A stretch of 64,000 nt of DNA, from the NCBI GenBank assembly GCA_022592435.1, contig JABYQS010000013.1, forward strand, positions 393,411 through 457,410, given 5' to 3'. A model generated the notes under the pieces. That model had not been told where the DNA came from. It worked only from the letters and a program-made list of their open reading frames with translations, and searched no databases. Made by a program: the position numbers and the translations under genes. Positions 44,846 through 56,912 of the stretch are shown piece by piece. The stretch comes from Cerioporus squamosus. Lineage: Eukaryota; Basidiomycota; Agaricomycetes; Polyporales; Polyporaceae. Within the stretch, counting starts at the first letter, position 1. Each line of letters starts with the position of its first letter.

Positions 44846-45781
44846 ATGTCGACCCGAGGCAGGTCTCTCTCGCCACACCCTCTCAGAGACGAGGATGTCG
44901 ACATGGACAATGGCTCCCCGCCCGCGAAGTCCCATGCCAAAGTGGTCGTCGTAACAAACCTCACCCGCAATGTGGTGGAGTCCCACCTCAAGACAATCTT
45001 CGGCTTTTACGGGGACATTGTCAAGATAGACTTACCTCTCTATGGCAAATGTGCGTACCCGCATACGCGTTCCCTATCCGTGTCCTTACCCCATGTCGTC
45101 ACAGCCGGCCAGAACAGAGGCAAGGCCGCCCTCGAGTACATCGACGCCTCCTCCGCTCAAAAGGCTGTCTCCCACATGGACGGCGGCCAGCTCGACGGCA
45201 ACATCGTCAAGGTCGAACTCTCAGAGCTCCCCGTGCGCTCCCGATCACGCTCTCGCTCCCGTTCTCCCCGCCCGCCCCCGCGCGCGTCGCGCTACGGCCG
45301 CGCGAAGTCTTACTCCCGCTCCCCTTCCCGCTCGCGCTCTCCTCCTCCCCCACCTCGTGGTGCCCGCCGAGGTGGCTACGGCCGCTTTGATTACCCCCGT
45401 CGCCCGCCACCAGGCGGCCGCAGGCCCCCGCCCCGCGACTCGTACCGTGACCGTCGCTACTCGCGCTCCCGCACTCGCTCCAGGTCGCCTGCCCGCCGGG
45501 TTGGCGATCGTCTTGGTCCAAGAAGGAGGTCGCCGAGCTACGAACGGGGTGGCACGGGCTACCGTGGCCGCTCCAGGAGCTACTCTGTCGCGTCCAGTCG
45601 ATCGCGCACCCGCTCGCTCACGCCTCGTTCTCGCTCACGTTCTCGCTCGCGCTCGTATTACTCTTCCTCTGCATACTCTCGCAGCAGGAGCCGCTCTCGG
45701 TCTCCCAGCCGGGGCAGGAGGAGTTACAGTCGCGACGACATCCGAGACAGCAGGTCGAGGTCTCCCCCTCCCCGGGACTGA
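44846..45781 (+). CDS. RNPS1-like SR-type RNA-binding protein
   Basis: Two exons (44846-45050, 45105-45781) give 293 residues. A single RRM starts [20 protein letters not shown], with [15 protein letters not shown]1-like GKAALEYI and the RNPS1 signature [11 protein letters not shown] long Arg/Ser and Arg/Tyr/Pro tract follows (many SRSRSRS runs) to the C terminus. Animal RNPS1 has the same RRM and RS content and belongs to the ASAP/exon-junction complex, acting in splicing and mRNA surveillance. Here the RS tail lies after the RRM rather than before it. A function as nuclear splicing activator is inferred from family. The gene is convergent with NPC1. Confidence 0.82.
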   Translation: MSTRGRSLSPHPLRDEDVDMDNGSPPAKSHAKVVVVTNLTRNVVESHLKTIFGFYGDIVKIDLPLYGKCAYPHTRSLSVSLPHVVTAGQNRGKAALEYIDASSAQKAVSHMDGGQLDGNIVKVELSELPVRSRSRSRSRSPRPPPRASRYGRAKSYSRSPSRSRSPPPPPRGARRGGYGRFDYPRRPPPGGRRPPPRDSYRDRRYSRSRTRSRSPARRVGDRLGPRRRSPSYERGGTGYRGRSRSYSVASSRSRTRSLTPRSRSRSRSRSYYSSSAYSRSRSRSRSPSRGRRSYSRDDIRDSRSRSPPPRD

Positions 45782-45912
45782 TACTTGGCCCTTCGGTCTC
45801 CATATACGCTTTGCTTTGTTCCTACGTAGTTCCCTCAAAAATTTCTCGTGTAAAGACCATCCAGTATATCGTTGCGCTATGCTAAATGTACATATTATCT
45901 AGTGAGATAGTG

Positions 45913-48900
45913 TCAGTCGCTCATGGCAGAGTCATCATCCGCCAGGAAAGGCCTGTATGCGGGTATTGTCAGACACACTGTAGGCCTCTCAAGTCAGATG
46001 CAGTGGTACTCACGTATACTCGTAGTCGTTACGGATGGCATGGGACATCCACTCCTCGTCGGCTTCTTGCTGAGGGAATCCAGAACCACCAGCCAAGCTG
46101 AGAACGACCGGCAGGAGCACCAGCCCGTGTAATGCGCCGGAAATGATGAGGGTAATCCACATGCGGAAGTAGTAGATCTGAGCATGCGCGTCAGTAACCG
46201 TCGCAGCGGCGAATCGGGCTACATACCTCCAAGAACTTCGAGCGTGTAAGTGCAAGCACGCACATTCCGATGAGCTTCGTGAATGTGATGCCAGAGAGCA
46301 CCTGCAAGCACCATCAGCATCCGAATACATCATTGCAACCTCGATAAGACTCACCGAAGGCCCAACGTCCACAAGAGCGATCCACATCCGCTCGTCGCGC
46401 TCCTTCTGCCCCGCAGGGTGGTCCACCGGCAAGCCCGAGCCAGCACTCATGAACGCCCTCGCGACATGCGCACAAAACTCGACCGCGATGCCCAAAGATA
46501 TGACCAAGTTCACAAGACTAATCGCGTTCAAGTCAATGCCCCACACGCCCATGACGCCCATGACGGTAACGACCGTCAGCGCGACGACGCTCGTCACGAT
46601 TGTCCCCGTGCGCCACGAGCCCAGGAGGAGCGCGGTGACGAGGAGGACTGCCGCAAGCCCAAGCCCGAGGATCTGCTCCGTGATGGGCACGAGGTGCGCG
46701 AACTGGTCGAAGAAGACGTAGTGGAGCGAGTACGGGAACACACGCGCGCCCGTCGCCGCCGCGAGGTCGTCCGCGACGCGGTGCGCGGCCGCGAAAGAGT
46801 TGATGAAGTCCGCCTGCGACTTGAGCGGGGTGTGGAATGTGCGGAAGTGGGAGGCGACGACGTCCGTGCGATCCTCGGAAAGCGCAAGCGCGTCGCCGAA
46901 CGAGGCCCTTCCGGCGAGCGGGCAGTCCTCGTCCGTGGGGGACACGAGCCACTGACGCAGGTACATCATGAACTCGTCACCCTCAGGAAGGCCACGCATC
47001 GTGATGTTCCATGCTGGGTCATGATCCTTATAGCAGACGTGGCAGCGCCGAGGTGACTCGCCGGAGCCGCAGAATGTTGTAGGATCGTTGTTGCGGACGC
47101 GACAGCACTTGTCCTTGTTTGGATCGAGCCAATTGAAGTAGTCGTCGATCCAGGACGCAGCAGGTTGCGAGATGTAGGAGACCTCTGGACGTCCACGCTC
47201 GAGCTCGAGGGTGCTGGCGATGGAGAAGGGGGCACATGTGGTGAAACGGCCACAGAGCTCCCTCTGGCCAGGGCGGTGAGTTACGTCGATATCATGGACG
47301 ACGAAGTATACCGGGGGCCCAATGTCGAGGTAGGCGTCGACACTGTCGAAGTAAGGGATCAAGTAGGATTCCGAGGGGAAGGCCAGCCGCTGATCTACAT
47401 ACACAGTCAATACAATCCATTTCCCTGGAATTTTATGAGACCCACCGAAACCGAGTTGGATGTGCTGGATAGAGATAACTGAAGCGACCAGCATGCCACC
47501 GAATGTCAGGAGCACTACGCCCTTGACGAGCGGCTTGAGCAAGAGAGGCGCATAGTACTTCCTGATGACGCGAGCAAGGAAGCTTAGGCCGCTACCAGTA
47601 GGAGGCGCCTCCAGCAGTGCAATCCGGGGTGGCAACCTGACGCAGGGGAAACAATCCACACGGTGGGACTGCGAGACCACGTTACTTGGATGAACCTCAG
47701 ATATACCAGGCAAGTGCTCACCTCGACACGCTTCAAATCCACGACCAATGCGCTCACGAACACAGTCATCTGCAGCAGCGCGTTCAAGAACACGCTACCT
47801 GCGGCGTACAAGGCGAAGTTGCGGACAGCCGGCATTGGGACAAGCGCACCCAACGCGAACGCCGTGGTCTCCGTCACTGTGCTTAGCAAGATCGACGGGC
47901 CCATCTTCGCAAGGGTCCTCGCCACGCGCTCCTCCGCCGCAAGGTACTGTGGGGTAGACTGGGCGTCGAGCGACTCGTCGCGTTCGTGGTCGAATTGGGA
48001 CTCAAACCCAGAACGAGGGCGTGACTGAGTCGGGCTCATTGGGGTATCCGAATACGCCCAAGTAGGGGTGATGGTTGAGCTCGCATTGGGACCATGCAGG
48101 AGGTTTTGCCTGTCGAGCTCGTGTACGAGGATAAAGACGTTATCGACGCCTACGGCAAGGACGAGGAAGGGGATGACCTCTGCGATGATGAGAGTGACCT
48201 TCACGCCGACAAAGGAGAAAAGGCCGACGGAGGATGAGACGGAAAGGATGACCAGTGCGATACCGAACAGACCCAGGGTGAACTTGGAACCCACGAACAA
48301 TCCGCGCGGCAGGCGGGGGAAGATGGTAGGTGCAAGACGGGAGTCGAGGGAGAGTGTGGACGACGCGGAAGTCTGGGAGAAGAACTTGGGCAGGTTCGTC
48401 GCCCATTGCACGAGGCACCCCCACAAGCTTTCTTCGTCGCGCGTCCCCGAACCATTGCCAAGGGTCAGCGCGACGTAGAAGAACATAGCCACGTATGAGA
48501 GAACGACGATCTTGATATCCGTGTTCGTGCTCTTGTTGATCTCTTCCTCGAGCGAGATACCAGTGGACCACGCGATCTCGAGACCGGCCTCCTCTGGGGC
48601 TCTCTGGCTGAGGTCCTCGAGATAGTTGCGCAAGGTGTACTCCCACTCCATCGCCTTCGCCTGTTCCTCTAAGTCCAGAGAGTCCGGCACTACGTAGGTA
48701 ATCACCATGGCCTTCGCATCCAGGTATTCTTTCGCGCCATCTTCATCCTCCGGGACCGAGCCCAGGACCATTTGCGGTGCAAGGGGTTGTTGGAAGTCAG
48801 GAAGACAGTTGACCGGCTGCTTAGCGCAGCTGACCAAGTGGGGAGCCCATGTCTCCGGATCGTAGGAGTAGATGTCGTTTCCAAACCAAGCCATGACGGA

Positions 48901-50415
48901 CTGGACTACACAGTATCCATCGGGTCCAGCTGGTTTGAGACATACATCCGATAGTGTATATCCACTGGGTGATGATAGCTCCCGGATGTCTGCCTCGACG
49001 TCTGCCCAGTACTGAAGGTGGTCCCATGAGAGGACAGGTTCCTTCTCCCTAGGGGATGATCCGTTGGTCGACGTGACGAAGACTTGCTCTACGCGGTAGA
49101 ACGGTCCAAAGTGCTCGTCGAAGAATTCCTTCTGCACCTTGCTTTCCGAGTCTGGAGCAACCCATAGACGTACAGGGTCGGTTTCCACCTCGAAGTTCCT
49201 CCATCCAAGGTTGAGCAGGCCGATGAAGGCGAAGACGAAAGCGAAGTTAAGCCAGGGGTATGTGGCCGCGAACAGACCGAGCTTGTAGAACGCACGACGA
49301 AGCACGTTGTTCAATCGGTAATGGCGGGGCTGCACCGTCTCGATCGGGTCGAGCAGCGAGGCACCACGACCGAGACGGCGCGACTCGGACTGTGTACCTG
49401 TCGAACCCTCCCCGTCTGCGTATGCAAGAGAGGATGCCCCTACGAGCCCGCGTGTATGCGACCTTGGGGAAACCATGTGTTGCGAGTCTGCGTCCGTAGC
49501 GAGAGCCAAGCGTTCATACGACTTCTCCCGTCGCCTGCGCAGTGTCACTTGAAGACCATATCCAAGAATGAAAGAGATGACGGCGATGCCGTATGCGAGT
49601 AGGAGGATGAAGGTGAGGCACGACACGAGACCGACATGACATGTTGGCTCGGCGTTAGGAGGGGGTATCTCAGGGAGTGCTTGACAGACCTGTTCGCAAT
49701 CTATGCAGGTGCACTTGCTCCCCAGGTCGCTGTCGTAGCAGTTGCGGGCGGTGACGTTGAGCGGAGAGACCTCCGGGGGTGCAAACGTGGGGAAGCTTAT
49801 CGTAAACGGACTCCCCAGATCCTTCTCTTCGCCCATGAACTCCATGAACTCCTGGTAATTCTTTGCGCCACCGCCCAGGAGGTCCATCGCGTACCCGTTC
49901 GTCGCCCCCATCTTGATGTCTTTGCAGCTGTCGTAGAACCCTGTGCCGAACGACTCCGAGACGAAGAAGTCCACCCCCGCGACAGCGGTTTCGTCGGTGG
50001 ATGACGTCTGTGTTGAGGTGACATTGACGAAGTCGGCTTGGTTGGGCGAGCAAGTGAAGGAGCACCAGAACCTCCGAAAGTTGTTCCGGCAGGCGGGGCA
50101 CGAGGATATCAGGTTCTCCGCCATGCCTAGGTTGTCTCGCAACGTTTCCAGCTGGCCAGTGGTGCAGCAAGTAGGTCCATCTGCGAACTCGTCACCACAC
50201 AGAGTCGTGAGGAGCTCGCGGTCGACGTCATCCTACACAGCGATACCAGACTTAGGCTCGGAGGTACAACACCAAGTGGATGTGCTTACCTGGGATGGTG
50301 GTCCATCATATGGACACGGCAAGGGCTTCCCAAAGACGACTTTGGGCCCACAGGATCCGCGCATGGCACAACGACCCGCATCTCGGACGCTGCCAGACGG
50401 CTGGAGGGCCTCCAT
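45913..50415 (-). CDS. NCR1: Niemann-Pick C1-related sterol transporter
   Basis: The large minus-strand gene has the NPC1 N-terminal cysteine domain (GRCAMRGSCGPKVVFG, TCCTTGQLETLRDNL, CPACRNNFRRFWCSFTCSP). It also has the luminal signature WVAPDSESKVQKEFFDEHFG, a sterol-sensing domain (KVTLIIAEVIPFLVLAVGVD, then NVFILVHELDRQ) and a second RND-type membrane half (NAISLVNLVISLGIAVEFCA). Ncr1/NPC1 passes sterol from the lumen of the vacuole into its membrane. The ATG at 50415 is the nearest one before GRCAMRG, but no signal peptide is visible after it. A short 5' exon upstream may be missing from this model. The last exon, after a gtgagt donor at 46010, probably ends DDDSAMSD at 45913. Confidence 0.9.
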
Positions 50416-50761
50416 GGCGGTCGACAGCACTGGGACTTGTCGCCAAGCTATTAGAGATGACAAGAAACAGGTCCGTCAGAGGCCAAGATGGAGGTAGAGA
50501 CAGAGTACGTCGTCGTCGTCGCGGTCGCGTTCGAGGTTGCGCTGCTCGAGCGGCAAGTGGCACGACAGCCCGATGACACGCTCAAGAGGCACCTCACGTG
50601 CACACCTTTCACGGTCACGCACCCAGAGAAGAGCCTTGCAGTTGCGGTCGAGGTCCCCGCAGTGCGCACTGAGTACGTTCTGCTTCTTGCCACCACCCAC
50701 GCTCCTCGCTGGGCCCCGCAACACTTCACGTCAGTTCTTCGCGTCGCCCATATAGTCAGAG
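50416..50761. promoter_or_regulatory. Divergent promoter, NCR1 / Dif1-like gene
   Basis: Open frames cover this stretch on both strands because of base composition, including one from 50488 that runs into the Dif1-like start. Their translations (Val/Ala/Arg/Thr runs) have no motifs. It probably holds both promoters and may hide the NCR1 signal-peptide exon. Confidence 0.35.
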
Positions 50762-51605
50762 ATGGTGAGTGCCACTTCTTATGGCCAGTCGTCCAAACTG
50801 TCGACCGATCCCTCACAGGCAACTGCGAACGCGCCTGCATCCCAGGAGCCTCAGCCTTTCAACTAGTAGGCCACCTACAGTCTTGCGTGCTACACGCAGA
50901 TTGTGCTGACGATGCTTGAAGTGTCGACGAGGACACCCTTGCGCGGCTGCGCAATGTCGGCACACGCGTCAGGAAGAGTACGTCCTTTGTCTCACCAAAC
51001 CCGTTGTCCGCACTCACCACGTCCTGACGCGTCAACTCCCCTCAGGCGTGACCGAAGGCTTCCAGCGCACCGTCTCCGTCCCCGCGGACCCCTTCTCCGC
51101 ATCCAAGCGCCTTCCGTTCACCCAGACCCCCTCTTTCATCTCCGCCAACGACGCCATGCGCGACATCTTCGCCCAGCGCGCGTCCAAGAACGCCAAAGGC
51201 TCATCCTCTGTCCCTTCATCCCCTCAGCAGCGCCCCAAGCGCACGCACGGCCCCGACGGGGACGACAGCGACGTCGAGCCGCTTGATGGCCCCGAGATGG
51301 ACTTGGATCTCGACCTAGACGAGGAGAAGGAGGACGTGGAGAGCGCGGCGGCCGTACGCGCGAAGCGCGAGGCGGCTGCGAAGCTGAAGGCGGAGAAGGA
51401 AAAGCGCGAGATTCGTCCCTTGAAGAGGAGCGCGAGCCGCGGGGTCGCTACGCAGTCCCTGCCCGCTAGTATGTTCCGCTTCTCCCATGACGCGTCGAAC
51501 GCGAAGCCTGCCCCGACGGTCGCCAACATTGCGGAAGAGGACGACTGGAGCGAGAGCTTTGGTGGGTCTGGTGGTGTGCCCACTACTGCTGAGCTTCAGC
51601 TTTGA
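50762..51605 (+). CDS. Dif1/Spd1-type ribonucleotide reductase inhibitor
   Basis: Four exons (50762-50764, 50819-50865, 50922-50977, 51046-51605) give 221 residues. The first exon is only the start codon, directly followed by a gtgagt donor. Exon 2 opens ATANAPASQEPQPFNY in frame. The conserved segment LARLRNVGTRVRKSVTEGFQ matches the RNR-inhibitor motif shared by yeast Dif1 (VGMRIRQRVDQGY type) and fission yeast Spd1. The remainder is disordered and charged, with an acidic DLDLDLDEE run, a Lys/Ala helix and a Trp-containing C terminus (EEDDWSESFGG). Such proteins restrain ribonucleotide reductase or hold its small subunit in the nucleus until DNA damage or S phase. A longer upstream frame from 50488 was rejected because it is motif-free. 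Confidence 0.75.
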
Positions 51606-51898
51606 GAAGATGTAAAGTCGCCCTGCTTTCAGCTGAGCCAGTGAGTTCAGCACTTGCTCGCAGTTATGTTGGGATGGAATCTCAGGCGCATATAGTTCCA
51701 GATTACTGTACGATAGCTGCACGTTTCCCAAGGCGATATAATCGTAACAAACATCGTCGTTCCTTCCGCGCCCAAGTCCGATTGTGATACATGTCTCATC
51801 ATTCAGGATCTAAACCGCCTGTGTACAATCTAGGGAATACATTGTTGTATATGCGAGCCACACACGTCCATGAAGCACTGCTCGTAGGACGGTCACGA
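51606..51898. other. Convergent intergenic, Dif1-like and zinc-finger genes
   Basis: Short 3' flanks of two convergent genes. Nothing else is recognisable. Confidence 0.5.
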
Positions 51899-54040
51899 TC
51901 AAGGCCAGTAGTCCTCCTCGTCCTTGACAGTCCCTCTCTTCTTCCGCGTAACGGCACCCTGGGCACCATGGGCGACACGCAAGTGGCGCTTCAGGAGATC
52001 TTGCCTGACGAAACTCTTCTCTTGATACGGGCGCATATCGCACACGAGAACGGCTTGCGGCCTCCGTGGCCGTTCTCGTGCCTCTTGCACTCGTTCTTCC
52101 GCAGGAATCGCATACCGCTGCCAGGGCAAACGTCAGCGCCAGCAGACAACGCACTCTGCGAACGGGAGACAACGTAGAGACGTACCAATGACGACACATC
52201 CACGGGCGATGCTCGACATGCGCACCGACATGAACGAGGATATGGTCCCTCCGCTTGTTGCGCTGCTCGCAACCTGTGACGTAGCACCGGTGCTCCTCCA
52301 GCATCTCTCCGCGTGCGCTGAGCCGTCCCGCGAAGCACTGCAGGAAGTTCTTGTCCAGATCCGCGCCCTCGTGTCGCGCCCGATAGTCATCCGCGCGTCG
52401 CCTGAGCTCTTCGAGGGAGATACCGGCATGGGCGTTCAGGACCGGACTCAAGGGAGGACCCGGGGCTAGAGCTGGAGCCGACGGCGGCGCTTGCGGGAGG
52501 GGAGCCGGCGGAGCGAAGGTGTAGGTGGTCGTCGCTTGTTGGTACGTGCCGTAGTGGTATAGATCGTGCGGTGGTCCAGAGTACTGTGGCTGCGGAATAG
52601 GCAGGTCGGCCAAAGGAACCCTTTTGTGCAGCTGAGAGCTGTGTCCTGGTGCTTTGGGGTTCCCGAGACTGGGATGGAGCATTCCGAGATCGTTGCCAGG
52701 GTAGATCTGGCCTCGTTGGGGATACAGGGGCTGGGGTGCAATGACCATGTTCTCCTTGAGAGTCTGCGAAGGGCATACTGCTTGACCGGGGATGGGCGTG
52801 GGCTGAGGCTCCGACTTGACCGTGGACGTCTTCAATATGGACATGATAGCAGAGACGGCCTCGTCAGGGAAATCCTCGTCAATCAGAGTGTCTTGAGGGA
52901 AGTCCGCAGAGGAGTCTGGTGCAGGTGAATGACTGCTGTGTGGCGACGGCGTCCTACAACGTTCCGTCGCGGTAGACATAGCAGGGACTGAGGACGGCGG
53001 CGTCTCCGGTTCGCACTCCAGGATAGGGGACGAGTCCATCGTAGGGCTAGGAAACATGAGATTATCCGTCATAATGTCCGCCGGATTGACGCATACAGGA
53101 GGAGTTTTCGCCCGAAAAGCCAGTTCGCGCATGTTCACATCCACGTAGAGCCCGATTATGGGAGGAGAGGAGACAGATACAGGCTCGCTCAGCCAGGGCC
53201 TGAGAGGAGGACCGGGAGAGGATCGGAGGAGCTCGCTGATCTTGTATGACGAAGATGCTGAGAAAGGGTTGCTTTCTGACCCAGAGAAGCTTCCGTACAC
53301 TAGTGACGGCACGGACGACGCGGAAGTCCAGGTGGCTGTCACGTAGTCCGTTGAAGGGCATTCCGAGTAGGCAGGACCGTTTGTCGAAAGGAGAGCGCAA
53401 GGAGCTAGCAGGTCCGGGCTGCTCTGAGCAACTATCGGAAGAGGCAGCGTGAGACTGTCGTGGCCAGACCCGGAGGACTCAATGTGGCAGATATCGTGGA
53501 GCGACAGCGCAGGACATTCGACCTTCATAGCCTCATCTTCGAGGTGCGACGCGGGCGCGGCGTTGCATTTACCTTCCGTAGGAGTTGCCGCCCTCGTGCA
53601 AGCGGTCTGCTCGAGCAGCGTTGGGACCGACGCCGGACCTGTAGGTGCAGCGGACGCGGGGCCCGGGAGGGGGACTGAAACGGTGGCGTAGACCGATGCT
53701 TGAGAGGGACTCGCTCGTCGCGGACGACGCCTGTTGCTGTCTCGCACCAATGAGCCCACGGTGGAGCGTAAGCAGCTGGCTGAAAGGGTGCGTTGGACTG
53801 GAGCTCGGAGAAACTTGATCCAACGGGGAGAAGCGACATGCGGTACTCGAGCGTGGACGCGCAGAGTCCGTCGGCGGCGGCAACAAGAGGCTCCTGAGTG
53901 TAGTCAAAATGAGTGTTCTGGGTCGTTGATGCGTTGTCTGCGAGGTAGCGGCGCAGGAGTAGGGAGCGGGCTGGGGTAGGGATGTTGATGTGGTCAGTGG
54001 GAACTACAGAGGTATAGTCGTGTGAGTCGTTCGTCGCCAT
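51899..54040 (-). CDS. C2H2 zinc-finger transcription factor, frame unclear at two places
   Basis: The probable start is MATNDSHDYTSVVPTD at 54040. A long Ser/Pro/Thr-rich regulatory region with acidic patches (DFPQDTLIDEDFPDEAVSAI) precedes LEELRRRADDYRARHEGADL. Three C2H2-like fingers follow: CYVTGC with HILVHVGAH; WMCRHCGMRFLRKNECKRHE with NGH; and FSCAIC with FVRQDLLKRHLRVAH. It should be a nuclear sequence-specific regulator with unknown targets. Within the third finger the frame changes near 52023-52032, where the eight bases gtatcaag are in excess; removing them gives CAQKSFVRQDLLKRH. The junction between the first part and the QASVYATVSV frame near 53690 is also unresolved. It could be an unplaced intron or an indel. 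Confidence 0.65.
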
Positions 54041-54247
54041 TATAAGGAGCTGTAGAGTAGTCTGTGAGGAAAGAGGCAGTCTGCGCAGCAGAGTCTGCAA
54101 GATGGATTAGGTGGGTGGTAGTGTATCGGGGACAAGAAGCGTTCGCGGGTAGAGACACGAACCGTCGCGCCTCTACGGTGTTTGGGCGCTCAATATCAAT
54201 CGCCAGCCTGCCCTTTAGGGAACTCAACGCCGACGTCATAGCCCAAG

Positions 54248-55442
54248 ATGTTGCGTTCTGCCTCGTCTCTCACTCGCCGTCGTCTCCCCCCTTACGGCTC
54301 CTTCAGACATGCCGCCACCCAAACACCATCATCCTCTGCACCTGCGAAGTCTAGGTCGAAGGCTCTACTAGTCGGACTTGGCGGTGGCGCCGTAGTCGCA
54401 TCTTACTTCCTTTGGCCGGATCCCTCCAGAGCTGTACCCACCAAGAAGAACGCGCTGCTCTCTCCCACCCACTTCAACCCTGTTACTGTTACATCTACCG
54501 AGCCATGCCTGGATCCAAATACGCGTCTGATGACCCTCACGGTCCCCCGACAGTCCATCCCTTCCCTGGAGGAGGCAGCCTTTGAACCTATCTGGTCAAT
54601 ATACATCAAGGATGACGACATTCAGGTGGAACGTCCCTTTACGCCGCTGGAGGGCATGGACAGCGAAGGTCGCATGAAGTTCTGGGTCAAGCGGTACGAG
54701 AAGGGCGAAGTCGGTCGCTGGTTGCATTCCAAGAAGCCAGGGGACAAGATTGAGATTCGCGGGCCGCTCAAGACGTGGCCATGGAGAGAGGGCGAATGGG
54801 ACGAGGTCATCATGGTGCGTATCCATTCCTGGTTCTCCTCCGGGTTCTAAATTTGTGTCAGATCTCAGGCGGTACCGGAATAACTCCCTTCTGCCAGCTC
54901 CTTCACAAGGAGCTATTGAGCCAACCGTCGCCCAAATCGAAGACGCGCTTTACGCTGCTGCACTCGTCTCGCCGGCCCACAGAACTGCCGCCCTCAGAGA
55001 TGCTCAAGCCTCTGATAGACTATTCCCAGGCGCATCCTGACCAGCTGAGGTTATCCCTCTTCGTGGACGCGCCCGATGGCCCTTCCCACCCGGCTGTACC
55101 TTCCTCCTCATTGACCGTGGGTCGCATCGGCAAGGCCGCAATTGAGCGTGCGATGGGCTTTGAGAAGAACTGGTGGCAACGTGTCCTTGGGTCGGCGACA
55201 GAGACTCGGTCGCAGGACGGTGGGCGCCGAAAGGTGATGTTCCTTGTATGTGGACCAGACCCGTAAGTCAACCACGCACAAAATCCGCTAGAAGAGCACG
55301 ATCACTCATGGTACGACTTCTGCTCTTCAACAGCATGATTTCGGCCGTCGCAGGACCGTTTGGTCGCAATTTCTCACAGGGGGAGGTTGGTGGGGTACTT
55401 GGCGAGCTAGGGTATGACGGCGACTCGGTCTGGAAGCTGTAG
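54248..55442 (+). CDS. Mitochondrial cytochrome b5 reductase/Cyc2-like flavoprotein
   Basis: Three exons (54248-54814, 54862-55262, 55334-55442) give 358 residues. The N terminus (MLRSASSLTRRRLPPYGSFR) is a mitochondrial presequence, followed by a membrane segment ALLVGLGGGAVVASYFLW. The FAD-binding motif is VERPFTPLEG, with GEVGRWLHSKKPGD for the flavin phosphate loop. The NAD(P)H domain has ISGGTGITPFCQLLH, and the C terminus has VCGPDPM and ends SVWKL. This is the ferredoxin-reductase fold of cytochrome b5 reductases. The closest functional match by layout is yeast Cyc2, an inner-membrane flavoprotein that reduces apocytochrome c or heme before heme attachment. A plain b5 reductase is the alternative. 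DRE2, another redox-assembly gene, follows on the same strand. Confidence 0.8.
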
Positions 55443-55814
55443 CTAGACTGATGCTTCGCTTGAGAGTGTGGTCTGGACGATGATCTATCCTACTTCAAAT
55501 TTCTCCCTTCCTTGGGGTTTGTGAGTGCGACCACTTCCAACTATGCGATTTGAAGGCTGGCATGGAAATGGGGAGGATGTGAGTGGCGGGGGAAGTCGGG
55601 CCGGACGAGATGACTCCAATCTGTGACCCGATGAGATCAAAATGACCATTGGGCGTCTACGCGATTTACTAAGACAGACTCGATCGTAAAAAGTCTCTCT
55701 CGGTCTCATCTAAGCACTTCGCCGGCTGTCGCCATTCTTATACATATAGCACATCTACCCATCGTCGTCCTTCTTGTCCCCGAGTCATCCTACGTCCCAC
55801 CCCGACTGTCCACA
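55443..55814. promoter_or_regulatory. Intergenic and DRE2 promoter
   Basis: The 372-base spacer has a tatacatata string at 55740-55749, about 65 bases before the DRE2 ATG, and a CT/C-rich leader. These fit a core promoter. No gene is seen. Confidence 0.4.
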
Positions 55815-56912
55815 ATGGCACCAGAGGCCGTCTATATCACCTCCATGACGAGCGACGTTCGCCCTCAGGAGAAGCCCGCGGTCGCAGCCGCCGTCCCCGC
55901 GAAGGGCCCCGCGCTCGCCATCGGATCGCCTGCTACGGCGCAGGATGGACAGTACCAGTCGCTGATCACGTCACTGGAGCAGTCACGACCAGTTGAGAGG
56001 CATATGGTCGACAGGTTGCTCGACGGAGGTGCGCACATTCCTGGTTCTCCGACACTCCGGAGTTGTCTCACCCTCCCTTAGCCACAACACTCCCTTCCTC
56101 TACCTTCGCGTCTGTTCATGTCACCTTGTCCCCTCCGGAGTATGAGAGCTTTGCTCCAAGGATCCCAGAGCTGCTCAGGCAGTTGCTCGCGGGGCTCGAG
56201 CCTCTCGGAACGCTCCACCTTCTCAACCTCGGCTCCGCTCTCCCCACCCTACCCTCAGACCTTACCCTCGCTGGTTTCACCGTCCTGAGCGCAACAAAGG
56301 ATGGCGCGCTTATCGCCCAAAAGCCCGCACATTCAGCAGGCACCTCCCTCTCCCTGAAAACCACCCCCGCGCCCGCTGCCTCTGCGGCGCTTCCGCTACG
56401 GCGTAAGGTCGACCCGGAGCGCAAGGCGTCGAAGAAGGCTCTCTGGACGCTCAGTGCACCCTCCACGCCTTCCATCAACGCGGAGAGCCTCCTGACTGCG
56501 GCAGACCGCGAGAGACCGGCGGCATGCGAGCCTGCCGTACGCGGTGCGCCACGGCGGAAGAAGGCGTGCAAGAATTGCACGTGCGGCCTTGCCGAGCTCG
56601 AGGCGGAGGAGCTCGCGAACAGCAACGTCGTGCTGCTCGATGGCAAGGTAGATGGACAGGCCATCGAGGTCTCGCAGGCGGAGAAGGAGCGTCTCATGGC
56701 TGCCGCCGCCGCTGCCCCGAAGGCGACGAGCAGCTGTGGGAACTGCTACTTGGGAGACGCGTTCCGGTGCTCGAGTTGCCCGTACCGAGGTATGTCTGAC
56801 TGGTTCGTGCGCATGTGAACTTTTTTGGCTGACGACTGTACTCGCCATAGGCCTCCCTGCCTTCAAGCCGGGCGAGAAGGTTGAGATTGACCTCGGAATG
56901 GATGATATCTAG
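55815..56912 (+). CDS. DRE2: Anamorsin homologue, cytosolic Fe-S assembly protein
   Basis: Three exons (55815-56028, 56082-56789, 56851-56912) give 327 residues. The N-terminal methyltransferase-like domain includes [20 protein letters not shown] and [18 protein letters not shown] linker leads to the two Fe-S motifs. The first ends [14 protein letters not shown], with its leading Cys in AACEPAVRG. The second is [20 protein letters not shown], a CX2CX7CX2C twin motif, followed by [12 protein letters not shown]. Dre2 accepts electrons from Tah18 and supplies them to cytosolic Fe-S protein assembly and to the ribonucleotide reductase cofactor. All family hallmarks are intact. Confidence 0.95.

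Noticed and set aside
50488..50919. 143-codon open frame on the plus strand upstream of the Dif1-like gene
   Set aside because: It has no family features and would put the RNR-inhibitor exons out of frame, whereas the ATG-only exon at 50762 joins all exons cleanly.
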